Positions 45,916 to 53,888 of a stretch of DNA of 64,000 nt are shown piece after piece; position 1 is the first letter of the stretch; every line of letters starts with the position of its first letter. The stretch comes from Paucibacter sediminis. Lineage in GTDB: Bacteria; Pseudomonadota; Gammaproteobacteria; Burkholderiales; Burkholderiaceae_C. The translations under genes were made by a program, and so were the position numbers. The stretch lies in the NCBI RefSeq assembly GCF_030254645.1, contig NZ_CP116346.1, positions 3,699,001 to 3,763,000 on the forward strand, read 5' to 3'. The notes below the pieces were generated by a model. It was not told the origin of the DNA and did not search any database. It saw only the letters and a program-made list of their open reading frames with translations.

Positions 45916-47975
45916 CGCCAGGCGTCCCAGCTGAGTTGCACGAAGAAGTGGCGGCCGTCCATGGCCATGGTGTCGAGCACGGCGCCGTTGCCATCGCTGC
46001 GCACGGTGGACGCCGGCACCTCGTAGCGCTGATTCAAGGCGTTCTTGATGCCGATGGACCAGTTCAGCCCACGCCAGCCCTGCGCCGAGCTAAGCGTCAG
46101 GTTGAGCAGGCCGGCGCCGGCCAGGGGGCGCCCCTCGCGCGTCACGATGCCATCGTCATCGCGCAGCTCCTGGGTGATGCGCCGACCCAGGTATTGCGCC
46201 TCCAGGCCCAGCCGGCAGCTGCGCTCCCACAGCGGCGCGCTCAGGTTCAGTTTGGCCATGCTGCGCGGCGAATTCACCAGCTGCTTGCCCTCGGGGTCGC
46301 GCGCGGCCTGCCAGGCCGCGCTGGCGCGCAGCTTGATGCCGCCCTCCCAGAGCTGGTCGAGCTGGATCTCCAGCCCGCGCGTGCGGCTGCGGCCATCGTG
46401 CAGTTCCGCGCCGCTGGCGGAGGCCTGGTAGCGCTGGTTGCCCAGGCGGTAGTCGTAGATCGAGCCGGTGAAGCGCAGCGTCGGCGACCAGTCCTGCTCC
46501 AGCACCAGTTCGGCCGCACCCACGCGCTCCGGCCGGTACAGATCGGATTGCGTGGAGGCGCTGATCTCGTTGGGGTTGGGCAGGCGGAATGCGCGGCTGT
46601 AGGAGGCCTTCAGCGTGGTGTCGGGGCCGGCGGCCAGGGTGAAGGCCAGCCGCGGGCTGAAGGCGGGCTTGCTGGCGTAGGTGATGCAGGGCGCCACCGA
46701 GCAGTCCACCGCGTGGGGCTTGTCGTAGCGCACGCCGAGATTGGCGGTGAGGGCCTTGCTGACGGCGAACTCGTCGGTGGCGTAGAGGCTGTAGGTCTTG
46801 TTGGTATAGGGCAGGCGGTCGTACTCGATGCGCTCGACGTAGTGATCGTCCAGGCCGACGCTGGAAATGCGCTGGCGGAAATCGTCGCGGTACTCGGCAC
46901 CGAACACCAGGGTGTGGCCCTCGTAGCGGGTGAGCGCAAATTTCTGGTCCAGACCCCACCACTGGCCCAGGGTCTGGTTGCGGCGGAACTGTTCGTCCGG
47001 ATCGATGGCGACGTACTGGCGGAAGGTTCTGTCCTCGTAGCGGCCGAGGTACAGGCGCGATACCGACTTCAGATCGCGGCCGATATTGAAGTCGACCTTG
47101 GCGCTCACGCTGGTGGATTCGTCCACCAGGTAGTAGGGCAGGTTGAAGGCGTTCTGGCGCCTCGGCGTGGGCGAGGCCTTGGTGCGGCTCACATGGGCGG
47201 CCTGCAGGCTGAAGCCCTCGAATTCCAGCTTGGCGAACAGGCGCCGGTTCGATTCGAAATCCTGCCCGACGGCGCGGCCGCCATGCAGGCCGATGGCGTC
47301 GAAGTAGGGGAAGTAGTGCGTCTGGCCATCGCTGTGCAGGCCGGATGCCGAGAGCAGCAGGTCCACGCCGTTCTCGAACCGGTGCCCCAGCGTCAGCCGG
47401 CTCTTGCGGCCGCCGTAGCTGGACAGCTCGCCCGCGAGCTGGACGGCGTCGAAGTCGGCACCGCGCTTGGTGATGATGTTGATGATGCCCAGCAGGGCGT
47501 TGTTGCCGTAGCTCACCGAACCGGTGCCGGGCACGTACTCGACGCGCTCGATCAGCTCCAGATCGAGCAGGCCGGAGTTGTCGATATAGGCCTGGTTGTA
47601 GATATTGTCCTGGGTGGCCGTGCCGTCGATCAGCACCATGATGCGGCCGGTGTAGTCGCCCGGCGCGCCGAAGCCGCGGCCGCCCAGGTATTCGTAGCGG
47701 CGGTCGTAGGTGGTGTAGAGCCCGCGCATGCCGTTGACGACGTCCGCCAGCGTGCGGTAGCCGTAGGCGCGGATGTCGTCCGCGGTGACGATGGAGACCG
47801 CCGAGGGCGAGTCGCTCACCTGCTTGGCCAGCTTGGAGGCGGTGATGACCTCGGTCTGGGTCAGCTTCTCGAAGGGGATGCTGGTCAGGTCGAGAGGGGG
47901 CCCCTCGGCCCGGGCTTGGGCAAGGCAGCTCAGGGCCAGCAGGCAGGTGATAGGCAGTCTCATGGCAAGGCGCAT
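45912..47975 (-). CDS. TonB-dependent receptor, first gene of the YfiR-kinase operon
   Basis: The protein (687 residues from the ATG used) has a signal peptide (LALSCLAQARA), a short N-terminal region with no FecA-like signalling domain, a plug with FEKLTQTEVITASKLAKQVSDSPS (TonB-box-like region) and LIERVEYVPGTGSVSYGNNALLGIINIITKRG, and a 22-strand barrel ending HFFVQLSWDAWR. It resembles the vitamin B12/iron chelate branch; ligand unknown. Start is at 47973-47975; the ATG at 47961-47963 gives an equally good signal peptide, and neither has a good ribosome-binding site. The stop overlaps yfiR, so the receptor and the signalling genes are one operon. Confidence 0.88.
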   Translation of the reverse strand: MRLAMRLPITCLLALSCLAQARAEGPPLDLTSIPFEKLTQTEVITASKLAKQVSDSPSAVSIVTADDIRAYGYRTLADVVNGMRGLYTTYDRRYEYLGGRGFGAPGDYTGRIMVLIDGTATQDNIYNQAYIDNSGLLDLELIERVEYVPGTGSVSYGNNALLGIINIITKRGADFDAVQLAGELSSYGGRKSRLTLGHRFENGVDLLLSASGLHSDGQTHYFPYFDAIGLHGGRAVGQDFESNRRLFAKLEFEGFSLQAAHVSRTKASPTPRRQNAFNLPYYLVDESTSVSAKVDFNIGRDLKSVSRLYLGRYEDRTFRQYVAIDPDEQFRRNQTLGQWWGLDQKFALTRYEGHTLVFGAEYRDDFRQRISSVGLDDHYVERIEYDRLPYTNKTYSLYATDEFAVSKALTANLGVRYDKPHAVDCSVAPCITYASKPAFSPRLAFTLAAGPDTTLKASYSRAFRLPNPNEISASTQSDLYRPERVGAAELVLEQDWSPTLRFTGSIYDYRLGNQRYQASASGAELHDGRSRTRGLEIQLDQLWEGGIKLRASAAWQAARDPEGKQLVNSPRSMAKLNLSAPLWERSCRLGLEAQYLGRRITQELRDDDGIVTREGRPLAGAGLLNLTLSSAQGWRGLNWSIGIKNALNQRYEVPASTVRSDGNGAVLDTMAMDGRHFFVQLSWDAWR

Positions 47976-48015
47976 TGTGGCCGAGCCCAGGGCTGCCGAA
48001 ACGCTCGTGCGTGGC

Positions 48016-48798
48016 TCAGTGCGCGACGGCCGCGCGGTAGGCGTGCCAGCTGGCGTGCCCCAGCACCGGCCCCACCACCAGCAGGCCGGCAAACCAGGGC
48101 AGCATGGCCAGTACCACCAGCACCGTGATGAGGGCGCCCCAGAGCAGCATCACGCCGGTCTGCGTCAGCACCAGGCGCATGCTGACCAGGCCCGCGGTGA
48201 CCGCGTCCACCTGCTTGTCGAGAATCATCGGCACCGAAATCACGCTGACCGCGTAGATCAGCCCCGCGAACAGGGCGCCCACGCAAAGATAGGTGACGAT
48301 GAAGCCGAGGTTCTCGGGGTCGATCAGCTTGGTGAGCGAGCCCGAGAGGTCGGGCATGCCATCAAAGCTCACCGCAAAGATCACCAGCGAGGCGCGTGCC
48401 CAGATCATCTCGAGGATCAGCAGCACGCCGCCAAAGATGGCCATCTGGCCGGTGCGCGTGTGCCAGGCGGCGAGCGAATCGATGAAGCCCGGCGGCTCGC
48501 CGCGCTCCAGCCGCATGCTGACCTGGTACAGCCCCATGCACAGGAACGGGCCCATCAGCAGAAAACCGGCCGACAGGGCCAGCGTGTAGGCGGGCGCGTG
48601 CTCGTAAACCTTGAACAGCCCCCAGCCCATCGCCATGAAGCACAGCCCATAGAACAGACCGATGGCGGGCTGACGGCAGAAGTCGCGCCAGCCCAGGCGC
48701 AACCATTGCAGGGGGGCGCTCCAGCCCAGGGTGTTCAGGCCGATGCTGAGCGTGGACGCTTCTTCGGCGGATGGGTCGGGGTGGTCGTCGCTGGCCAT
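48016..48798 (-). CDS. DUF2189 family membrane protein
   Basis: The 260-residue protein has about six hydrophobic helices and the family features WLRLGWRDFCRQPAIGLFYG and FLCMGLYQVSMRLERGEPPGF. DUF2189 proteins are inner-membrane proteins with unknown role. The gene lies 40 bases upstream of the TonB-dependent receptor gene on the same strand and may be cotranscribed with it. Its N-terminal tail is acidic and cytoplasmic. Confidence 0.85.
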   Translation of the reverse strand: MASDDHPDPSAEEASTLSIGLNTLGWSAPLQWLRLGWRDFCRQPAIGLFYGLCFMAMGWGLFKVYEHAPAYTLALSAGFLLMGPFLCMGLYQVSMRLERGEPPGFIDSLAAWHTRTGQMAIFGGVLLILEMIWARASLVIFAVSFDGMPDLSGSLTKLIDPENLGFIVTYLCVGALFAGLIYAVSVISVPMILDKQVDAVTAGLVSMRLVLTQTGVMLLWGALITVLVVLAMLPWFAGLLVVGPVLGHASWHAYRAAVAH

Positions 48799-48930
48799 TG
48801 GCTCTCCTGGACCGCAAGGCTATGCGCTGGCCCGGTTCCGGTGTAGCGGCATTTGCCCTAGTTGAGCCGGCCAGCGGGGCGGCGGGGTCAGGGGGCAGGG
48901 GGTCAGGTATTGCCCCGCGCCGGGTCCACC

Positions 48931-48951
48931 CCCCCGCTTCACGGGGGTTTT
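48931..48951 (+). terminator. Orphan terminator-like hairpin upstream of the dockerin/cohesin operon
   Basis: A 6-bp perfect stem CCCCCG / CGGGGG with a 5-base CTTCA loop is followed on the plus strand by TTTT. No plus-strand gene ends nearby (the previous plus-strand gene stops at 40709), so it may block read-through, belong to an unseen leader or be a chance hairpin. Confidence 0.4.
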
Positions 48952-49001
48952 GCCGCCGTTCTCCCTAGCTTGAAGTGCCTTTGGATCGCGAGTTTGCCGA
49001 A

Positions 49002-49017
49002 TGGCAATTGCGGTGCA
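49002..49017 (+). promoter_or_regulatory. Candidate sigma-54 promoter of the dockerin/cohesin operon
   Basis: TGGCAATTGCGGTGCA has the GG-N10-GC spacing of a -24/-12 element and matches TGGCACG-N4-TTGCA at 9 of 12 defined positions. It would start transcription about 160 bases before the first gene. PEP-CTERM genes in other betaproteobacteria are under RpoN with PrsK/PrsR control, which supports the call. Confidence 0.45.
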
Positions 49018-49191
49018 CGCCGATCCGAATTTCAATGGTGCCTCGGTTTGCTGCAAGGTCTCGGACGGCCGGGCAGCTCACCGTGCGGCAGGCCTGGTCG
49101 ATCGGGCCTTGCGCCGCGGGTCAGGCATGGCGCTGCCTCGTCGCCATGGTCAAGGGCCCTGTTGCGGTTCATCGAGGGCGGAGTTGTCGCT

Positions 49192-49551
49192 ATGAAGAAC
49201 AGCCTCTTGCGCATGCCGGTTCTGGCCGCCTTGCGTTCACCGGTCCTCGCTCTGGGGGGCGCGTTGCTGGCCCTGGGCGCCTGGGCCGCCACGCCTTACT
49301 TCAGCGGCCCCTCGGTGGGCAAGCCGGCGCTGGCCAGCAAGTTCGACGGCAAGGGCTTTGAGCCCAATGCGGCGGTGACGGTGGTGGTCAGCGCGCCCGG
49401 TGGCGGCAGCACCAGCATCAGCGCGGTCACCAGCGCGGAGGGCGCGCTCAGCTACACGCTGACGCCGTCGCAGTCCGGGGCCTACACCATCAGCGTGACG
49501 GACAGTGGCGGCAGGACGCTGGCCAAGGCCGTCGTCGCCGTGCTGCCTTGA
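49192..49551 (+). CDS. Small exported protein, Ig-like
   Basis: The 119-residue precursor has a long hydrophobic leader (residues about 8-32, LGAWAA) and then about 85 residues that look like a single beta-sandwich: GKPALASKFDGKGFEPNAAVTVVV, an alternating strand pattern and SAYTISVTDSGGRTLAKAVVAV-like final strands. I recognise no named domain. It may be a secreted adhesive or binding module. It is first in the operon, 25 bases before the propeller gene, and shares the sigma-54-like promoter upstream. Confidence 0.65.
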   Translation: MKNSLLRMPVLAALRSPVLALGGALLALGAWAATPYFSGPSVGKPALASKFDGKGFEPNAAVTVVVSAPGGGSTSISAVTSAEGALSYTLTPSQSGAYTISVTDSGGRTLAKAVVAVLP

Positions 49552-49576
49552 GCACAACATATCAGCAGGCAGGGTG

Positions 49577-50653
49577 ATGTCGATGAAGCTACAACTCGGA
49601 TTGGCAGGGCGTGCGGCGATGCTGGCCGCCTGGCTTGGGGCCGGGGTGGCCGTCGCGGCGCCGCTGGCGGCGCCCGACGACTTGCTGTTCATGTCGAACC
49701 GCAGCAACAGCGTGTTCGAGCTGTACCGGATGTCGGCCAGCGGCGAGCAGGTGCAGCGCGTGCTGCCGGAGCGCGGCGAGGCGAGCGAGATGTCCTGGTC
49801 GCCGGATGGCAGCAAGGTGCTCTACAGCAAGGCCAGGCCCGGCGAGATGCTCAACATCTACCTGACCGAATTGGCCACCGGCACGACCCGCCAGCTCACA
49901 AAGGACGAGCTGCCATGTACGCAGCCGAGCTGGTCTCCCGATGGCCGCACGATTGCCTTCGTGGCCTCGCGCGGTGGCGCACGCAAGATCTATCTGATGG
50001 ATGCCGATGGCGGGCGGCAGCGCCGGCTCACCGAATCCGCCGCCGACGATGAGACGGCGCCACGTTTCGCGCCCACCGGCGACAAGATCGCCTACCTGGC
50101 CAGCAACCCGGAGTCCGCGCCGCGGGTGGCGGTGGCGGACCTGAAGTCGGGCAAGTCCGGCATCGTCAGCACCAACAAGGAGCGCGCGATGGAGACGCCG
50201 CCGGTCTGGTCGCCCGATGGCGGACGGCTGCTTTTCAGCTTCATGAAGGGCCAGTCCTCGCATGTGATCGCGATGGCCGCCGATGGCAGCGCGCGCGTGC
50301 AACTCACCAAGGCGGACGGCCGCCACGGGCAGGCGCAATGGTCCGGCGATGGCAAGCACATCCTGTTCCTGACCATCCCGCCAGGATCGGCGCGGCCGCT
50401 GCTGCAGCTCATGAATGCTGATGGCAGCGAAGCGCGACAGCTGCATGGCGGCGTGAATGATGTGATGGATGCGCGCTGGTCCGCGGACAGCCAGCGCATA
50501 TTTTTCGTCGAGCAACTGCCCAGCGGCGGCAAGATTTTTGTACTTGATCTCGCCAGCGGCGCCATCAAGCGCCTGTCCGGCAGCGAGGGCTTCGACGTCG
50601 GTATCCAGGTCTACGCCGGCCGACCGTCAGCCCAGCTTGCCAGCCTCAAATAG
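49577..50653 (+). CDS. TolB-like beta-propeller, periplasmic or secreted
   Basis: The 358-residue precursor has a signal peptide (VAVAA) and about six PD40/TolB blades, seen as repeats of the kind SWSPDGSKVLYSK, SWSPDGRTIAFVAS, RFAPTGDKIAYLAS, VWSPDGGRLLFSF and QWSGDGKHILFL. This fold binds peptides or ligands in TolB, but the protein is not TolB (no TolB amidase-like N-terminal domain and no tol neighbours). The ATG at 49577 follows AGGCAGGG; ATG 49583 is an alternative. It lies between the Ig-like gene and the dockerin gene, with 25-base gaps on each side, so one transcript is likely. Confidence 0.85.
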   Translation: MSMKLQLGLAGRAAMLAAWLGAGVAVAAPLAAPDDLLFMSNRSNSVFELYRMSASGEQVQRVLPERGEASEMSWSPDGSKVLYSKARPGEMLNIYLTELATGTTRQLTKDELPCTQPSWSPDGRTIAFVASRGGARKIYLMDADGGRQRRLTESAADDETAPRFAPTGDKIAYLASNPESAPRVAVADLKSGKSGIVSTNKERAMETPPVWSPDGGRLLFSFMKGQSSHVIAMAADGSARVQLTKADGRHGQAQWSGDGKHILFLTIPPGSARPLLQLMNADGSEARQLHGGVNDVMDARWSADSQRIFFVEQLPSGGKIFVLDLASGAIKRLSGSEGFDVGIQVYAGRPSAQLASLK

Positions 50654-50678
50654 CCCTTCATTGATGCCAGGAGTTCTT

Positions 50679-52469
50679 ATGCGCATGCAAACCATGTCAC
50701 GGCGTCAGCCGAGCGCCCCGCGGCTGTGCCTCTTGAGCGCCATGATGGCGCTGGCCACGCTGCCAGGCAGCGCCTTGGCGGCCAGCAAGACCTACACGCT
50801 GAACGCCGACTTCTCGCTGGGCACGATAGAAAATCTCAACTTCGTCGTGGTGCCAAACCAGCTGCAGGTCAATCTGATCGGCGTGGGCTCCAAGTACATC
50901 TTCGTCGCCAACCACAACGAAGACTCGGTGTCCAAGTTCGACACCACCGATCAGCTCGACCCGGTCACCCACAATGTGGTGGCCCCGGGCAAGGAGGTGG
51001 CGCGCTACAAAACCTATGCTGGCGCCCCGATGACTAGCGCCGGCGGCCATCCTTCGCGCATTGCCATCGACGTCGACGGTAACGCCTATGTGCTGAATCG
51101 CATGGATGGCTTTGGCTCCCCCCCTTATCTGGTGAAGATCCTGGTCGATTCGGCGATCGACCGTAACGGCAATGGCGTGATCGATACCTCCGGCGAAAGC
51201 AATGGCACACCGGGTATCCAGGCCGCAGAGATGATGGCCATGGCCTCGAACACGAATGCCGGCATTCTGGACGAGCGCGTGGCCTGGACGGCGCCGATTG
51301 GCACCGGTACCTCGTTCGGTCGCTCGGTCTGCATTGCCCCCGATGGCAAGCTGTGGGTGGGGATCTGGAATCAGGCACGCTATTACCGCGTCGATCCGGC
51401 CAACGGTGCGACGCTGCCGATCGGGCCCGGCGCGCTGCCGTATGTACAGCTGTCCGGTTGGAATCCCTACGGTTGCACCGTCGACAAGAACGGCATTCTC
51501 TGGAGTGCCACGATAGGCTCGGGCGTGGGCGGCGTGGGCCGGGTGGATACCAACACCGGGGCCTCTGGCCAGATCGCCAGCCCCTACCACCCCTACAACT
51601 ACGGCATCGCGCAGGGCAATGGCAAGATCTACCAGGCACCTTATGCGGGTGGCTATGGTTGGGCCGCCTATGACCCGGTGGCCAACAGCTGGGCACGCAG
51701 CCCCCACAGCTATAGCGGCGCCGGCATTGCCGTCGACGGCGAGGGCAATATCCTGTCCACCGACTACTCAGGCATCCGCAAGTACAGGCCCGATGGCACC
51801 CTTCTCTGGGCCAAGAGCGAGGGTGGACAGACCTATGGCGTGATGGTGGACGGCAACAACGATGTCTGGGTGATGAATACCAGTACCTACCGCACCACCA
51901 AGTACCGCGGCACGGACGGCACGCTGGTCGGCTTCCTGCCGACGGGGGCATATCCGTATGTGTACACCGATGGTTCCGGCCTCACCACCAAGAACACAAC
52001 GGTGAACAAGCTGGGTACCTGGACGGTGGTGTACGACAGCGGCGCCAGTGGCACCGAATGGGGCAAGATCAACTGGACCGACAGCGTGCCCACCGGCGCC
52101 AGCGTCGATGTGGTGGCGCGGGCTTCCGACAACCCGGCGGCGCTCGATCTGCAGCCCTATCAGCCGGTGGTCAAGAACACCAACTTCACCGCCAGCGGCC
52201 GCTACGTACAGGTGCGCACGCGTCTGCAGATGAACGCCAGCAACGAAACCCCGGTGCTCTATGACTTGACGGTCAACAGCAAGCTGCTGGTTTGCGACGT
52301 CGATGGTGACGGTGATGTGGACTCCGGCGACATCGCCTTGATCCAGGCCGGCATCGGCAGCACGCCGACCGCCAACGACCCGCGCGACGCCAACGGCGAC
52401 GGCAAGATCACCGTCAACGATGCACGGACCTGCGCGCTCAAGTGCACGCGGCCTAACTGCGCCAAGTAA
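50679..52469 (+). CDS. Secreted NHL/beta-propeller-like protein with C-terminal dockerin
   Basis: The 596-residue precursor has a signal peptide ending ATLPGSALA, a propeller-like region (about residues 30-460) with several D-G-x-x-W/V-type strands (KLWVGIWNQARYYRVDP, NDVWVMNTSTYRTTKYRGTDG), a beta-rich region, and at residues 539-594 a dockerin with two calcium loops: DVDGDGDVDSGD (540-551) and DANGDGKITVND (570-581), both with ideal 1-3-5-12 acidic positions. Dockerins bind cohesins. The next gene encodes a cohesin-like protein. The ATG follows CCAGGAG. Function of the propeller is unknown. Confidence 0.85.
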   Translation: MRMQTMSRRQPSAPRLCLLSAMMALATLPGSALAASKTYTLNADFSLGTIENLNFVVVPNQLQVNLIGVGSKYIFVANHNEDSVSKFDTTDQLDPVTHNVVAPGKEVARYKTYAGAPMTSAGGHPSRIAIDVDGNAYVLNRMDGFGSPPYLVKILVDSAIDRNGNGVIDTSGESNGTPGIQAAEMMAMASNTNAGILDERVAWTAPIGTGTSFGRSVCIAPDGKLWVGIWNQARYYRVDPANGATLPIGPGALPYVQLSGWNPYGCTVDKNGILWSATIGSGVGGVGRVDTNTGASGQIASPYHPYNYGIAQGNGKIYQAPYAGGYGWAAYDPVANSWARSPHSYSGAGIAVDGEGNILSTDYSGIRKYRPDGTLLWAKSEGGQTYGVMVDGNNDVWVMNTSTYRTTKYRGTDGTLVGFLPTGAYPYVYTDGSGLTTKNTTVNKLGTWTVVYDSGASGTEWGKINWTDSVPTGASVDVVARASDNPAALDLQPYQPVVKNTNFTASGRYVQVRTRLQMNASNETPVLYDLTVNSKLLVCDVDGDGDVDSGDIALIQAGIGSTPTANDPRDANGDGKITVNDARTCALKCTRPNCAK

Positions 52470-52496
52470 TCGCAACCTGTACTGGAAAGACCCATC

Positions 52497-53159
52497 ATGA
52501 AAAAACTGATTGCAAGTTTGGGACTGGCGGCGGCTGCCTTGTGCGGTGTAGCGCCAGCGAACGCGACCATCGTGGTCAGCTTTGATCCGGCCGCAATGAC
52601 CGTGGGCAACAGCGCCAGCTTCTCGGTCAATGTGAACATCAGCGGGCTCGCCAGCGATTTCGTGTCGGGCTACGACCTGCATCTGCTCTATGACGCGTCG
52701 CTGCTGAGCTATGTTGGCGTGGTATTCAACACCGATCAATTGGGCGACTTGTGGGGGTCAGGCTCCCTCGTCTTGGATACGCCGGCCCCAGGCAACATTG
52801 ACCTGTTCGCGACCTCGTTCTCATCGAACGCGGATCTGGACACCAACCAACTCAACAGCTTCACCCTGATGACGTTGAGCTTCATGTCCGATGCGAGCAA
52901 TACCGGTAGCAGCCTGCTGCGCTTTGGCCCGAGCCCGGACTATGACCGCAACATCACCGGTGCGGTCGATGCCGACGGCTTTGCGCAATCGCTGGACGTC
53001 CAGTTCGGGCAGGCCTGCATCAATGTCGACCCGACCGGTGCTGAAGGGCGCTGCGTGCGCGTGATTCCGGAGCCCTCCAGCTACGGCTTGCTGGCCCTGG
53101 CCTTCATGGGCGCCTATGCCGCCCCAGCGGTACTGCGCAGACGGCGCAAGGAGATTTGA
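52497..53159 (+). CDS. Cohesin-like domain protein with PEP-CTERM sorting tail
   Basis: The 220-residue precursor has a signal peptide (VAPANA), then a cohesin-like beta-sandwich (about residues 24-150) with SFSVNVNISGLASDFVSGYDLHL and YDASLLSYVGV, and a C-terminal P-E-P at 191-193, a hydrophobic helix and RRRR at 214-217: the PEP-CTERM signal for exosortase. The G+C is lower than neighbours (52% and 57% in two 60-base lines). Once cleaved, the protein would be anchored or released at the cell surface and hold the dockerin partner. The cohesin call is by pattern, not by search. Confidence 0.8.
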   Translation: MKKLIASLGLAAAALCGVAPANATIVVSFDPAAMTVGNSASFSVNVNISGLASDFVSGYDLHLLYDASLLSYVGVVFNTDQLGDLWGSGSLVLDTPAPGNIDLFATSFSSNADLDTNQLNSFTLMTLSFMSDASNTGSSLLRFGPSPDYDRNITGAVDADGFAQSLDVQFGQACINVDPTGAEGRCVRVIPEPSSYGLLALAFMGAYAAPAVLRRRRKEI

Positions 53160-53171
53160 TCTTCCTCTGCT

Positions 53172-53194
53172 GGGGCGCCTGCGGCGCCCCTTGT
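53172..53194 (+). terminator. Terminator of the dockerin/cohesin operon
   Basis: A perfect 8-bp stem GGGGCGCC / GGCGCCCC with a 3-base loop is followed by TTGT. It begins 13 bases after the stop codon of the cohesin gene and lies just beyond the lspA stop on the other strand. Confidence 0.65.
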
Positions 53195-53691
53195 CAGCCG
53201 CCGCGACGTACGCGCCGCAATTCGTCCAGGATGAGCAAGACGGCGCCCACGGTGATGGCGCTGTCGGCGACGTTGAAGGACGGGAAATACCAGCCGGCCC
53301 AGTGCAGCTGGATGAAGTCGACCACATAGCCGTGCATCAAGCGGTCCAGCACATTGCCGATGGCGCCGCCGAGGATCAGCGACAAGGCCCAGGCGAACAG
53401 CGCCTGCTGGCCGTGACGACGCAGCATCCAGACGATGAAGACGGTGGCCGCGGCGCCCAGGGCGACGAAGAACCAGCGTTGCCAACCGGCCGCGCCGGCC
53501 AGGAAATTGAAGGCCGCGCCGGTGTTGTGCACCCGTACCAGATTGAAGAAGGCGGTCACATAGTGGCTGTCGTGCAACTGGAAGCTGGCCAGTATCAGCA
53601 CCTTGGTCAACTGATCCAGGATGATGATCAGGGCGGCAATGGCGAGCCATTGCGACAGACGCGGTGAAGAACTGGAACGCTTGGACGACAT
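53194..53691 (-). CDS. lspA: Lipoprotein signal peptidase II
   Basis: The 165-residue inner-membrane aspartic peptidase cleaves prolipoproteins after lipidation. It has four membrane helices, the early [10 protein letters not shown] segment, [13 protein letters not shown], and catalytic aspartates in [15 protein letters not shown] and [10 protein letters not shown]. It belongs to the ribF-ileS-lspA block known from many bacteria, but a plus-strand DUF1269-like gene separates it from ileS here. Length is normal. Confidence 0.96.
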   Translation of the reverse strand: MSSKRSSSSPRLSQWLAIAALIIILDQLTKVLILASFQLHDSHYVTAFFNLVRVHNTGAAFNFLAGAAGWQRWFFVALGAAATVFIVWMLRRHGQQALFAWALSLILGGAIGNVLDRLMHGYVVDFIQLHWAGWYFPSFNVADSAITVGAVLLILDELRRVRRGG

Positions 53692-53888
53692 GGCTGGGCG
53701 AATGCTGATGTTTGGGGCCGGCTTGGGCCGAGGGCGCTACTGTAGCGGAGCCGTTGCGGCACCCCGCAGCCCGGGGTTTCGGACAGCGGGCTCTTGAGCT
53801 TGCCGCCAGACCGGCGTAAAAGGGAAGGGCGTCCAGGGTTTGAAGCTTGCGGACCGTCGTCCGCGTCCTCGGGGGCAAGGAGTCCATC

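Larger units (their letters stand above)
48799..49191 (+). other. 393-base intergenic region upstream of the dockerin/cohesin operon
   Basis: This gap holds a terminator-like hairpin at 48931-48951, a sigma-54-like promoter at 49002-49017 and a leader of roughly 160 bases. I see no reading frame with a credible start and ribosome-binding site and no recognisable riboswitch core. Confidence 0.5.

Noticed and set aside
49192-49551. c-di-GMP riboswitch upstream of the dockerin/cohesin operon
   Set aside because: I looked for the GEMM core in the leader and did not find its conserved bases.
49577-50653. TolB of the Tol-Pal system
   Set aside because: No tol or pal genes are adjacent and the N-terminal TolB domain is missing; only the propeller repeats match.
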